Shown here one piece after another: positions 1 to 8,347 of a DNA stretch of 64,000 bases. The stretch is from Lysinibacillus mangiferihumi (GTDB lineage Bacteria; Bacillota; Bacilli; Bacillales_A; Planococcaceae): NCBI RefSeq assembly GCF_003049665.1, contig NZ_PYWM01000028.1:1-64000 (forward strand), in the 5' to 3' direction. Each line of letters starts with the position of its first letter. Positions within the stretch are counted from its first letter, which is position 1. Below the pieces are notes generated by a model. The model did not search any database and was not told where the DNA came from. It saw nothing but the letters and a program-made list of their open reading frames with translations. Both the position numbers and the translations under genes were made by a program.

Positions 1-71
1 GTTCGCTCGACTTGCATGTATTAGGCACGCCGCCAGCGTTCGTCCTGAGCCAGGATCAAACTCTCCATAAA
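1..71 (-). rRNA. 16S ribosomal RNA, 5' end only
   Basis: Read on the minus strand, this is the conserved start of bacterial 16S rRNA, including GAGTTTGATCCTGGCTCAG (the 27F primer region) and the following GCGGCGTGCCTAATACATG block. The gene runs off the left edge, so only about 70 nt are present. The mature 5' end is placed near 71 by comparison with the usual Bacillus end. It has its own promoter at 235-263 in addition to the tRNA promoter upstream. Confidence 0.96.
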
Positions 72-234
72 AGAAATTTGATTAGCTCAAATTGTTTTGC
101 TGGCATCAATTTTGATGTCCAAAATTTCGTTTCGTTCACTAACAAAGTTAGCTACTAAAAACTATATTGATTACGTTTTGCTTGTTCAGTTTTCAAGGTT
201 CATTTTGTTGCCGTTTGTTTTTAGCAACTTTTAA

Positions 235-263
235 ATCATAACATCGTTTGTTTTCGTTGTCAA
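235..263 (-). promoter_or_regulatory. rrn promoter directly upstream of 16S
   Basis: On the minus strand TTGACA (258-263) is followed after exactly 17 nt by TATGAT (235-240), a near-consensus SigA promoter. It lies between tRNA-Gly and the 16S gene, so the rRNA operon can be transcribed independently of the tRNA cluster. The leader then holds the AT-rich spacer typical of Bacillus rrn operons. Confidence 0.85.
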
Positions 264-284
264 CATCTTTTTTAAAATGTTTTT

Positions 285-358
285 TGGAGCGGGTGATGAG
301 AATCGAACTCACGACATCAGCTTGGAAGGCTGAGGTTTTACCATTAAACTACACCCGC
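285..358 (-). tRNA. tRNA-Gly (anticodon TCC)
   Basis: Minus-strand cloverleaf with 7-bp acceptor stem GCGGGTG/CACCCGC, anticodon loop CTTCCAA, TTCGATT T-loop and encoded CCA. It is the last tRNA of the cluster, nearest the 16S gene. Confidence 0.95.
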
Positions 359-376
359 AATTATTAAAATGTATTA

Positions 377-453
<77 letters not shown>

Positions 454-477
454 ATGTGTTAAATAACTGAACTGACT

Positions 478-563
<86 letters not shown>

Positions 564-632
564 ATTCAAAAAATAGGAACCTTCTTATTATACAATGATA
601 ATTCGAATTTTCAACCTTTTTCTAAAAAAAGA

Positions 633-705
633 TGAGCCATGAAGGACTCGAACCTTCGACCCTCTGATTAAAAGTCAGATGCTCTACCAACTGAGCTAAT
701 GGCTC
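633..705 (-). tRNA. tRNA-Lys (anticodon TTT)
   Basis: Minus-strand cloverleaf with acceptor GAGCCAT/ATGGCTC and anticodon loop CTTTTAA. CCA is not encoded (the sequence continues TC), so it must be added after transcription. Confidence 0.94.
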
Positions 706-720
706 ATATTAAGAAATGAA

Positions 721-795
721 TGGCTGGGGTACTAGGATTCGAACCTAGGCATGACGGAATCAAAATCCGTTGCCTTACCGCTTGGCTATACCCCA
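721..795 (-). tRNA. tRNA-Gln (anticodon TTG)
   Basis: Minus-strand cloverleaf with acceptor TGGGGTA/TACCCCA, anticodon loop TTTTGAT and encoded CCA. Confidence 0.95.
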
Positions 796-800
796 ATAAG

Positions 801-876
801 TGGCGGTCCCGACCGGGATCGAACCGGCGATCTCCTGCGTGACAGGCAGGCATGTTAACCGCTACACCACGGGACC
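801..876 (-). tRNA. tRNA-Asp (anticodon GTC)
   Basis: Minus-strand cloverleaf with acceptor GGTCCCG/CGGGACC, anticodon loop CTGTCAC and encoded CCA. Confidence 0.95.
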
Positions 877-903
877 AATGTTACAATTATCTATTTATGA
901 AAA

Positions 904-975
904 TGACCCCTACGGGATTCGAACCCGTGTTACCGCCGTGAAAGGGCGGTGTCTTAACCGCTTGACCAAGGGGCC
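904..975 (-). tRNA. tRNA-Glu (anticodon TTC)
   Basis: Minus-strand cloverleaf with acceptor GGCCCCT/AGGGGTC (one G-T pair) and anticodon loop CTTTCAC. CCA is not encoded. The neighbouring tRNA-Asn ends 2 nt away. Confidence 0.94.
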
Positions 976-976
976 A

Positions 977-1053
977 TGGCTCCGAAGGCAGGACTCGAAC
1001 CTGCGACAACCTGATTAACAGTCAGGTGCTACTACCAACTGAGCTACTTCGGA
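977..1053 (-). tRNA. tRNA-Asn (anticodon GTT)
   Basis: Minus-strand cloverleaf with acceptor TCCGAAG/CTTCGGA, anticodon loop CTGTTAA and encoded CCA. It is the first gene of the tRNA cluster; its promoter is at 1097-1125. Confidence 0.95.
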
Positions 1054-1096
1054 ATAATCATATTGTGTTGTCGGCTTTATCTTGTCGACTTTTACT

Positions 1097-1125
1097 ATTA
1101 TAGGGATTAGCTGAATAAACGTCAA
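1097..1125 (-). promoter_or_regulatory. promoter of the tRNA cluster
   Basis: On the minus strand TTGACG (1120-1125) and TATAAT (1097-1102) are separated by 17 nt. This strong SigA promoter lies about 45 nt before tRNA-Asn and should drive all eight tRNAs, possibly reading on into the 16S gene. Confidence 0.85.
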
Positions 1126-1144
1126 CCCTTTTTTAAAAGTTTTT

Positions 1145-1606
1145 TTACTCAACTATCATTAATTGCCCTGAACACTTGCCACAACAGTATCTGTTTACAT
1201 TGAATCTAATTTTTCTAACATACCTTTGGTGACATTGTATACATTCATATGTATAGTAAGGGCGCTGTTTTTTGCTACGAGAATTAGGTATTTGCAACGC
1301 TGAACAAAATCGAGGGGCATTCACTTTTTTTAACAACGCTCGAAAATCTTTATCTCGATGTTGATAGCCCTTTCCTTCAAGGTGCAAGTGGTAATGACAT
1401 AATTCATGAAGAATGATCCCCTCTACCTCTCTAACACCATACATTTCAAACGCCTTTGGATTGATTTCAATATTGTGGGATTGCAAAAGATAACGCCCAC
1501 CTGTTGTACGCAGCCTTGGATTAAAGTATGCACGATGCATAAAGGGTTTATGAAAACTTTCTAATGAAATTCGACTTACAAGCTGTTGCAGTTCCTCATT
1601 GTTCAA
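1145..1606 (-). CDS. SprT-like zinc metallopeptidase-fold protein (YdcK type)
   Basis: SprT-like family protein of about 153 residues. The HELCH zinc motif sits at residues 67-71 and is followed by more His residues. A C-terminal zinc-ribbon region has Cys at 122, 125, 141/142 and 145. The true substrate of these bacterial SprT-like proteins is unknown. An ATG lies ten codons upstream of an internal ATG-AAA-TTG, but the AGAGGTG ribosome site abuts that internal ATG; the TTG at 1606, six nt after the site, has proper spacing and is preferred. The neighbour is tex, as in the B. subtilis ydcI-ydcK pair. The gene ends at the tRNA promoter region without a clear terminator. Confidence 0.85.
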   Translation of the reverse strand: MNNEELQQLVSRISLESFHKPFMHRAYFNPRLRTTGGRYLLQSHNIEINPKAFEMYGVREVEGIILHELCHYHLHLEGKGYQHRDKDFRALLKKVNAPRFCSALQIPNSRSKKQRPYYTYECIQCHQRYVRKIRFNVNRYCCGKCSGQLMIVE

Positions 1607-1669
1607 TTTCATCACCTCTAACAATAAGAATACCACACTGCGCAGTATAGACAGTGTGGCAAGAAATTA

Positions 1670-3844
1670 TTACATTTCAATTGTTTGTTTTTCTGGAGGT
1701 AGCATCGTTAATGAAATACGGCCTTTGTTTACCTCTATTTGTTCCACCCATACTGTGACAATATCACCTAATGCCACAACCTCTAATGGATGCTTAATAC
1801 GCTTTTTTTGCAACTTGGAAATATGCACAAGCCCATCCTGTTTTACACCAATATCAACGAATGCACCAAAATCGACGACATTCCGTACAGTACCTTGTAA
1901 TTCCATTCCTACTTGTAAATCTTCCATTTTTAAAACATCCGTTTTAAGTAATGGCTGTGGGAAAGCATCACGCGGGTCACGACTTGGTTTCATTAAAGTA
2001 TCTACAATATCCTGAACAGTAACAACGCCAATCCCTAGACTTTCACTTAATGCTTGAACATTAAGAGCTGCAATTGCTTCCTCTGCCTTTTGTGTTCCTA
2101 GTTCTTTTTTATTTATGTGAGCCGCTTCTAAAATTTGCTCTGCAATATTGTAGCTTTCTGGGTGAATACCTGTCGCATCGAATGGATTTTTCGCTTCAGG
2201 TACACGTAAAAACCCTATTGCTTGCTCATACGTTTTTGCACCGAGGCGAGGAATTTTCTTCAGTTGCGCACGAGTTGTGAATTGCCCATTTTCTTCTCGT
2301 ACTTTTACAATGTTTTCGGCAACGGTTTTCGATAGCCCTGAAACATATTGCAATAAAGAGGCTGATGCTGTATTGACATCGACACCGACTTGATTGACCG
2401 CTGTTTCTACTATAAATGTTAATGACTCTGATAATTTCTTTTGAGAAACATCATGCTGATATTGTCCAACACCTACTGCCTTTGGCTCAATTTTCACTAA
2501 TTCCGACAATGGGTCCTGCAAACGTCGTGCAATTGACACCGCGCTCCGTTGCTCTACTTGCAAATCAGGAAACTCAGCACGCGCAACCTCCGACGCTGAA
2601 TATACGGATGCACCGGCTTCGTTGACAATAACATAGGCCACATCTGTGTTTACTTCACTTAAAACATCGGCAATAAATTGCTCAGTTTCGCGTGAGGCTG
2701 TCCCATTACCAATCGCAATGATTGTAATAGGATATTTCGCTAAAATCTCTTTCACAACTGCTTTTGATTTTACTACATCCGGCTTTGGTGGATGTGGGTA
2801 AATCGCCGTAACTTCTAGCATTTTACCCGTCTCATCAACAACAGCTAGTTTACAACCCGTACGATAGGCAGGATCCACCCCAAGTACATACTTACCTTTT
2901 AACGGTGGCTGTAGTAAAAGATTACGGAGATTTTCCGAGAAAATATGAATCGCTTGCGCCTCTGCTTTTTCCGTTAATTCATTACGTAACTCTCTCTCTA
3001 TAGATGGCTGAATTAATCGTTTGTAGGAATCTTCTATTGCAAGTTTCACCTCTGCAATGGCAGGTGAGAAACCTGTTGCTGGTATCCATTCTTTCCACAT
3101 GATCATCAGTACTCGATCTATCGGTACTTGGATAGCAACCTTTAAGACATCCTCCTTCTCCCCACGATTTACAGCTAAAATACGATGAGGAACAATGCGG
3201 TTGACAGGCTCTTCATATTCGTAATACATTTCAAAAACCTTTTTTTCATCTAGTTCCGCATTTTTTAAAGTGGTAGTCAGCATGCCCTCTTTCCAAGAAA
3301 AAGTACGGATTTTTTGCCGTATGCTTGCATCATCAGCAAAGCGCTCTGCTAAAATGTCACGTGCTCCAGCAATTGCATCTTCCACTGTTGCAACATTCTC
3401 CACATCAACAAAATCTTGAGCTAATTGGACTAACGCTTCACTACGATACTCTAGTAGTAGATCAGCTAGAGGCTCCAACCCTTTTTCCTTTGCGATTGTC
3501 GCTTTCGTACGTCGTTTTTGCTTATATGGGCGATATAAATCTTCAACACGTTGTAATACCGTCGCCACTTGGATGGCATGTTCCAGCTCTGGCGTAAGCT
3601 TATCTTGTTCTTGAATTAAACGAAGAACCTCTTCTTTACGTTGTTCAAGTTGCTGTATGTAATGATAACGATCTTCTACAGCTTTTATTTGTACCTCGTC
3701 CAAAGAGCCAGTAGCTTCTTTTCGATAGCGCGCAATAAACGGAACGGTGTTGCCTTCATCCAGTAATTTTATCACTGCCTCTGCTTGGTTTGGTTTTATT
3801 GCTACATCCTTTGCAATAAGCTGGTACATTTGTTTTTGTTCCAC
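1670..3844 (-). CDS. tex: Tex-family S1 RNA-binding transcription accessory protein
   Basis: 724-residue Tex/YdcI protein of full family length. It shows the N-terminal helical region, the YqgF-like RNase H-fold part (VLGVDPAYRTGCKLAVVD, about residues 323-340), the helix-hairpin-helix repeats (VAENIVKVREENGQF, about 490-510) and a C-terminal S1 domain starting about residue 647 with VDFGAFVDIG. Tex proteins bind RNA and affect transcription and fitness; the exact role in Bacillus is not settled. Translation probably starts at a GTG (VEQKQMYQ) behind AAGGTAG. It follows sigB on the same strand, but a terminator at 3930-3984 separates the two. Confidence 0.93.
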   Translation of the reverse strand: MEQKQMYQLIAKDVAIKPNQAEAVIKLLDEGNTVPFIARYRKEATGSLDEVQIKAVEDRYHYIQQLEQRKEEVLRLIQEQDKLTPELEHAIQVATVLQRVEDLYRPYKQKRRTKATIAKEKGLEPLADLLLEYRSEALVQLAQDFVDVENVATVEDAIAGARDILAERFADDASIRQKIRTFSWKEGMLTTTLKNAELDEKKVFEMYYEYEEPVNRIVPHRILAVNRGEKEDVLKVAIQVPIDRVLMIMWKEWIPATGFSPAIAEVKLAIEDSYKRLIQPSIERELRNELTEKAEAQAIHIFSENLRNLLLQPPLKGKYVLGVDPAYRTGCKLAVVDETGKMLEVTAIYPHPPKPDVVKSKAVVKEILAKYPITIIAIGNGTASRETEQFIADVLSEVNTDVAYVIVNEAGASVYSASEVARAEFPDLQVEQRSAVSIARRLQDPLSELVKIEPKAVGVGQYQHDVSQKKLSESLTFIVETAVNQVGVDVNTASASLLQYVSGLSKTVAENIVKVREENGQFTTRAQLKKIPRLGAKTYEQAIGFLRVPEAKNPFDATGIHPESYNIAEQILEAAHINKKELGTQKAEEAIAALNVQALSESLGIGVVTVQDIVDTLMKPSRDPRDAFPQPLLKTDVLKMEDLQVGMELQGTVRNVVDFGAFVDIGVKQDGLVHISKLQKKRIKHPLEVVALGDIVTVWVEQIEVNKGRISLTMLPPEKQTIEM

Positions 3845-3929
3845 ATTATCACTACCTTTTTTCTTTTCATTTTACCACTACACTTCAATAAAAGACCAAA
3901 GATAGTCTATCCACCAAGAAGGACAGCCA

Positions 3930-3984
3930 AAAATAAAAGGCGCTTATTGCTATTGGATTATGTAACCCTCTAGTAATAAACGCC
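3930..3984 (-). terminator. terminator after sigB
   Basis: On the minus strand the arms GGCGTTTATTACTA (3971-3984) and TAGCAATAAGCGCC (3939-3952) pair at 12 of 14 positions. They are followed by TTTTATTTTT. It closes the rsbV-rsbW-sigB operon. Confidence 0.8.
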
Positions 3985-3997
3985 CTAATGATAGGTA

Positions 3998-4783
3998 TTA
4001 CAGTGGCACACTTCCACTTGCAAGAATAACCTCCTGTAATTTCTTAATTGCTTTTCTTTGAATTCTCGATACATGCATTTGAGAAATACCTAATAGTTCT
4101 CCCGCTTCTTTTTGGCTCAGTTGCTCTAAATAAGTAAGCTGAATAATTTGTTTTTCTCGTTCATTCAAAACTTCCATTGCCTCTGCAACAATCATTCTTC
4201 TGTTGGTCATTTCATAACCTATATCTTCTTTACCCATAATATCAGATAACGTGACAGTACTTCCGTCATTATCTGATTCGATTGAATGATCCATTGACAG
4301 TGCTTGGTAACTTCGGCTCATCTCCATTGCCTCTAAAACTTCTTCCTCCGGTACCTCTAAACGCTCTGCAATTTCTTTAATGGAAGGTGAACGTTGGAAC
4401 TCTATCGTTAACGATTCTACAGTCGTTTTAATACGTGGTCCAATTTCTTTAATTCGTCTCGGTACATGAACATCCCACGTTTTATCGCGTAAGAATCGTT
4501 TAATCTCTCCAATAATAGTAGGTACTGCAAAGGCCTCAAAACTGCGACCAAATGTGGCATCAAAACGTCTTATTGCACCTAGTAACCCGAGCATCCCAAC
4601 TTGCACAATATCATCGTAATAAGATTTACCATATGAATATTTTCGCGCAATGGACTCTACTAAATTACGATAATGAATAACCAAATTGGTTTGAGCTTCT
4701 TCATCTTCTGTTGCTTGGTACAATTCTATCCACTTTAATACATCTTCCTTAGTAGAAGATTTATGTAGTGATTCTTTCGACAT
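3998..4783 (-). CDS. sigB: RNA polymerase general stress sigma factor SigB
   Basis: 261-residue SigB/SigF/SigG-type sigma-70 factor. Region 2 is clear (DDIVQVGMLGLLGAIRRFD, then the promoter-melting stretch ending in DVHVPRRIKE). Region 3 follows, and region 4 carries a helix-turn-helix (LSQKEAGELLGISQMHVSRIQ). In B. subtilis SigB drives the general stress regulon and is held inactive by RsbW. The ATG at 4783 follows GGTGG at good spacing and overlaps rsbW by 23 nt, so the two are translationally coupled. No rsbX follows; a terminator and then tex come next. Confidence 0.94.
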   Translation of the reverse strand: MSKESLHKSSTKEDVLKWIELYQATEDEEAQTNLVIHYRNLVESIARKYSYGKSYYDDIVQVGMLGLLGAIRRFDATFGRSFEAFAVPTIIGEIKRFLRDKTWDVHVPRRIKEIGPRIKTTVESLTIEFQRSPSIKEIAERLEVPEEEVLEAMEMSRSYQALSMDHSIESDNDGSTVTLSDIMGKEDIGYEMTNRRMIVAEAMEVLNEREKQIIQLTYLEQLSQKEAGELLGISQMHVSRIQRKAIKKLQEVILASGSVPL

Positions 4784-5231
4784 TTTTTTCCACCTGCTCC
4801 CTAGCGACGTACTTTGTCATGAAGACAGTTACGCCACCATCGTTATTAATCATCACCTCATCCATTAAAGTTTCCATTAAATATAGCCCTAAACCGCCCT
4901 CTCTTAGCCCCGCAATACTGTCTCCCGGATGATAAGGCCCAATTTTCGTTTTAATCTCTTCAAAGTTAAAACTATTCCCATAGTCTGCAATCATCATTTC
5001 CAACTTGTTTTCATAGAGCGCACAACCTATGACAATTTCGCCTTCTTCAACATCTTTATACGCATGGTGCACAACATTTGTCACCGCTTCACTAACGGCG
5101 ATTTTCAAATCTTCAATATCATCGTAGCTAAATCCTATGCGGTTAGCTAATCCAGAAACCGTTAAACGAATAACACTGACAAACTGCGGCTTTGCAGGAA
5201 CCCTTATTTCAATATAATCAAATTCCTTCAT
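4761..5231 (-). CDS. rsbW: anti-sigma-B factor, serine kinase RsbW
   Basis: 156-residue GHKL-fold kinase. The N-box is EAVTNVVHHAYK (near residue 50), a short G1 region is DYGNSF, and the glycine-rich lid is GLREGGLGLYLMETLMD. RsbW binds and inhibits SigB, and phosphorylates RsbV on serine so that RsbV cannot compete for it. The gene overlaps rsbV by 14 nt at its start and sigB by 23 nt at its end, the usual coupled arrangement. Confidence 0.94.
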   Translation of the reverse strand: MKEFDYIEIRVPAKPQFVSVIRLTVSGLANRIGFSYDDIEDLKIAVSEAVTNVVHHAYKDVEEGEIVIGCALYENKLEMMIADYGNSFNFEEIKTKIGPYHPGDSIAGLREGGLGLYLMETLMDEVMINNDGGVTVFMTKYVAREQVEKNVERITT

Positions 5232-5562
5232 TACTTAATTCCACCTTCTTATCAGTTTCAATATCCATCAGTTCACTTAAGCCAGTAATTTCAAATAATC
5301 TTTGTAACCGTTTAGATAGGCCTACAATTTTAACTTTACCTTCTTCACGTAAAGCTCTTTTATAAAAAGCTACTAAAATACCAAGACCTGTACTATCCAT
5401 ATAATTCACTTTCGATAAATCTAATTTAATCTCCATACCTTCTTTAATCTTAACCGCCTCTAGTTCCTCACGCATACCAGAAGCTGTAAATGTATCAATT
5501 TCACCTTCAACATAACCATATAATTTTGTGCCATCTTTTTTAAAATTTACTACCATGTCCAT
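5218..5562 (-). CDS. rsbV: anti-anti-sigma factor RsbV
   Basis: 114-residue STAS-domain protein. The phosphorylation motif MDSTGLG puts the likely target at Ser57, matching Ser56 of B. subtilis RsbV. Unphosphorylated RsbV binds RsbW and frees SigB. The frame is open 16 codons further upstream, but GGAGG eight nt before the ATG at 5562 marks that as the start. A SigB-type promoter lies 30-60 nt upstream. The PP2C phosphatase that would reactivate RsbV (RsbU/RsbP) is not encoded nearby. Confidence 0.93.
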   Translation of the reverse strand: MDMVVNFKKDGTKLYGYVEGEIDTFTASGMREELEAVKIKEGMEIKLDLSKVNYMDSTGLGILVAFYKRALREEGKVKIVGLSKRLQRLFEITGLSELMDIETDKKVELSNEGI

Positions 5563-5600
5563 ACAGCCCACCTCCACCATATTTATTAGACTTTTCTTCT

Positions 5601-5626
5601 TTACCCACATCTATTGGATATTAAAC
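5601..5626 (-). promoter_or_regulatory. SigB-dependent promoter of rsbV-rsbW-sigB
   Basis: On the minus strand GTTTAA (5621-5626), 14 nt, GGGTAA (5601-5606) matches the SigB consensus GTTTAA-N12-14-GGGWAW. It lies 39 nt before the rsbV start codon, as does the autoregulatory sigB promoter in B. subtilis. Confidence 0.85.
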
Positions 5627-5754
5627 ATGATTAACTATTTTTTCTTAGCATAAATTTTATTTTTTGGAGTTACAAAAAATCAACGACAATTTTCTACAAA
5701 CTTAAAAGGCAATAATGCTTGTATCTTTTCTATTATTAATTTATTGAATGAAAA

Positions 5755-5792
5755 AAATTAAAAAAACATCAGGATAAATAAAATCCCTGATG
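5755..5792 (-). terminator. terminator after ndoA
   Basis: Minus-strand hairpin CATCAGGGAT/ATCCTGATG (5767-5792), followed by a T-rich run. It separates the alr-ndoAI-ndoA transcription unit from the sigB operon, so the latter depends on its own promoter. Confidence 0.82.
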
Positions 5793-5811
5793 CTCTATAC
5801 ACATATGTATA

Positions 5812-6162
5812 TCAAAATTTAACAAGCCCCAAACTAATCATCAATGCTCCATCCACTTTTTCCATTACTGCATGATCTAGCTGCGTAATACGATCAGTCA
5901 ATCTAGACTTATCAATTGTACGCACTTGCTCAAGCAAAATGACCGAATCACGTTCAAAACCGTACTTTTCAGCATTTATTTCAACATGTGTCGGTAATTT
6001 TGCTTTTTGAATCTGTGCAGTAATTGCCGCGATGATGACAGTCGGACTAAATCGATTTCCAATATCATTTTGAATTATTAATACCGGCCTAGTGCCACCT
6101 TGTTCGGATCCAACTACCGGCGATAAATCTGCAAAAAAAACGTCACCACGTTTTACATTCAA
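5812..6162 (-). CDS. ndoA: type II toxin NdoA (EndoA, MazF family)
   Basis: 116-residue MazF-type mRNA interferase, nearly identical in layout to B. subtilis EndoA, which cuts mRNA at UACAU. It begins [20 protein letters not shown] and has the conserved [12 protein letters not shown] strand and the [16 protein letters not shown] block. The start is a TTG at 6162, four nt after the antitoxin stop and behind GGGGGATG; the longer frame upstream lies inside ndoAI. It forms the standard toxin-antitoxin pair with ndoAI and is followed by a terminator. Confidence 0.93.
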   Translation of the reverse strand: MNVKRGDVFFADLSPVVGSEQGGTRPVLIIQNDIGNRFSPTVIIAAITAQIQKAKLPTHVEINAEKYGFERDSVILLEQVRTIDKSRLTDRITQLDHAVMEKVDGALMISLGLVKF

Positions 6163-6166
6163 AGTG

Positions 6167-6430
6167 TCATCCCCCGCTAACGAGACGCTCCACTGTATGT
6201 TGTGCTTCATACTCCGCGTGCAAGCATTCACTTGCAATCATCAGGTTAATATGAGACATCTCAACATATCCTTTCATCATAGCTTCCCGTATTTGATTTG
6301 GTTGCTCCTGCATTAAATTTTTGCGCGACAAAATACGCACAAAAGATTCACCTTCAATTACTTCCTTTGTTTGTAGAATCAGTCTATCTTGAATAGCAAT
6401 TGTAGCTTCTCTTAACTTTTTCTCGTACAC
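6167..6430 (-). CDS. ndoAI: antitoxin NdoAI (ribbon-helix-helix, MazE role)
   Basis: Antitoxin of NdoA, 87 residues. The C-terminal part ([15 protein letters not shown] ... TVERLVSGG) is the recognisable toxin-binding tail of EndoAI. The N-terminal part is divergent but fits a ribbon-helix-helix: strand TIAIQDRL, then two helices. The start is taken as GTG at 6430 because a perfect GGAGGTG lies six nt upstream, giving a protein of family length. Earlier ATGs at 6466 and 6454 have no ribosome site. The stop codon is four nt before the ndoA start. Confidence 0.85.
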   Translation of the reverse strand: MYEKKLREATIAIQDRLILQTKEVIEGESFVRILSRKNLMQEQPNQIREAMMKGYVEMSHINLMIASECLHAEYEAQHTVERLVSGG

Positions 6431-6902
6431 AGCAAGCACCTCCAACGGAACCATACACTTTTTCATTACTACCCATTCTACCATTGAAAGATATTGTTGA
6501 AAAGACATGAAATGACAAAATATCTGACAATTTGAAGGACAAGTTGTAAAATTTTGTAGGTTGTTGAAAGTATGCACTGGTACCATACGTCATATTGACT
6601 TGGTGCCTTGTTACTTAATTTCACTATACATAATCCACTAATCCGAACAGAATTGGCTTTCCCATTCACAGATTAATTTCGACAAATATTCGCAAACACA
6701 ATTTGTCTAAATGTATTAAAAAATTATTTTCATTAAAAAAATACTTGTAATAAAATCCATTACGCGTTCCACCTAAATTTTATCAAGCTTACATAAAAGA
6801 CTCCTCTAAAATTTATCATACTCCTTATTTAACTTGACCAAAATTGAATAATTACTATTCCCCCTTATTTTATGAAGCGAAGGGCTACTTGGTTAAACAA
6901 AT
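6431..6902. other. intergenic gap between alr and ndoAI
   Basis: 472 nt of AT-rich sequence. Minus-strand frames run into it from ndoAI but have no ribosome sites. A small inverted repeat GTATG...CATAC lies near 6569-6589. No convincing promoter hexamer pair, terminator with T-run, RNA gene or supported small ORF was seen; the ndoAI promoter is probably here but was not resolved. Confidence 0.5.
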
Positions 6903-8024
6903 TTAAATGTAAATACGAGGAACTCTTGCTGTAATAATGCATGGTACTTCATAATTAATCGTTTCTAGCTTTGTTGCCCATTCATCTATTGAAATCTCAT
7001 CTTGCCCTTGACGACCAATGAGCGTTACTTCCTTACCTATAGCATATGCTTTTGGTAGCGCAACCATACATTGGTCCATGCAAATTCGTCCAACAATAGG
7101 CATTCTTTGTCCATCTATTAGTACCTCTTGTCCTGCTAATTTACGAATTACCCCATCTGCATAACCTACTGGAATTGTTCCAATCCACATATCTGTTTGT
7201 GCAATGAATGTTGCTCCATAACCTACTGAATCTCCTGCTTTTAACTGTTTGACATGGACAAGCTCACTCTCAAGTGAAAAGGCAGGCTTCAATGGAAATG
7301 GTAAAATTCCCTCTACATAAGATGATGGTGCTAAACCATACATTGAAATACCATAACGTACAGCATCATATTGTAAACGATTATCTTTTACCAAAGCCGT
7401 TGCTGTATTGGATGCATGTACTAGTCTAGGTTTGTCAGGCAATATAGCAATGAGCTTTTCAAATAACGCTACTTGGCTATCGAAATAGGCTGTGTCTTCC
7501 TCATCAGCTGTTGCAAAATGAGTAAAAATGCCATCCAATTCTACATTATCTGTTGAATGGATGGTATGGTATAGCGCTAACAATTCGCTTTCGGTGCGTA
7601 TACCAATTCTGCCCATTCCACTATCTACCTTAATATGTAGTTGTAAAGGGTTTTCTTCCCCTGCTACTATTGTTGCAACTTGCTGTACCCATTGACTTGA
7701 AAATACTGTAAGAGTAATGCGTTGTTGTGCTGCATAGGATGCAAACGATACTGGCGAGGCCCCTAATATTAGTATGTCTGGTTCTTCGAAATGTGCTCGA
7801 ATATGTAATGCTTCATCTGGTGTAGCCACTGCAAGCATTGTTACACCCGCTTCCAAAGCTGCTTTAGCAACTGCAATATCCCCGTGTCCATAGGCATTAG
7901 CTTTTACGACTGCGATAATTTGTACATTTGGTTGGAGTAGATCTTTTAAATTTTTTATATTTTGTTGGATTGCTTGTAAATCTACAATTGCTTTGGTTGG
8001 TCTGAAATGCTGCTGTGTCTCCAT
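6903..8024 (-). CDS. alr: alanine racemase
   Basis: 373-residue fold-type III PLP enzyme that interconverts L- and D-alanine for peptidoglycan. The PLP lysine is Lys41 in VVKANAYGHG. The second catalytic tyrosine lies in SVGYGATF, and the RICMDQCMV strand is present. The start at 8024 (METQQHF) follows AGAGGG; twenty codons upstream in frame are not needed. It is the first gene of the alr-ndoAI-ndoA set. D-Ala-D-Ala ligase and MurF lie 10 kb away in the same window. Confidence 0.95.
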   Translation of the reverse strand: METQQHFRPTKAIVDLQAIQQNIKNLKDLLQPNVQIIAVVKANAYGHGDIAVAKAALEAGVTMLAVATPDEALHIRAHFEEPDILILGASPVSFASYAAQQRITLTVFSSQWVQQVATIVAGEENPLQLHIKVDSGMGRIGIRTESELLALYHTIHSTDNVELDGIFTHFATADEEDTAYFDSQVALFEKLIAILPDKPRLVHASNTATALVKDNRLQYDAVRYGISMYGLAPSSYVEGILPFPLKPAFSLESELVHVKQLKAGDSVGYGATFIAQTDMWIGTIPVGYADGVIRKLAGQEVLIDGQRMPIVGRICMDQCMVALPKAYAIGKEVTLIGRQGQDEISIDEWATKLETINYEVPCIITARVPRIYI

Positions 8025-8347
8025 TAGAATACCCTCTTTTTTAGTTATTAAACCGTTATGTATAGGAAAAATTCCATATAACATTCTAGCATACTACTTG
8101 TCCGCCATTTGGATAATACATTGCTGATCTACTTGTGCATGTCATTATATAAATTCGACAGCATGTTAATTTTTCCCTTTTTATTCCTATCAAAACTAGT
8201 TTGCCTTTTGTAAAATACGCAACACGCTTCTATAGATAATTAATCTCCACTGTTTCACATTACTATACATAAACTGCTAGAAATAAAATGTTCTTTTATT
8301 GCCTAATAAGCTACAACTCTCTTTTCAGAAAGCTGTAGCTAGAAAAT
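8025..8347. other. intergenic gap between ydcC-like gene and alr
   Basis: 323 nt. Next to the ydcC-like stop there is a hairpin AGCTACA/TGTAGCT (8309-8340) without a good T-run, a weak terminator at best. The rest is AT-rich, with no supported ORF or clear promoter. Confidence 0.5.

Noticed and set aside
800-1018. A 72-codon frame across tRNA genes
   Set aside because: It consists of reverse-complement tRNA sequence (T-arm reads as GIEPAISC); not a protein gene.
1599-2015. A 138-codon plus-strand frame opposite tex
   Set aside because: Antisense of the tex S1 domain, with no ribosome site.
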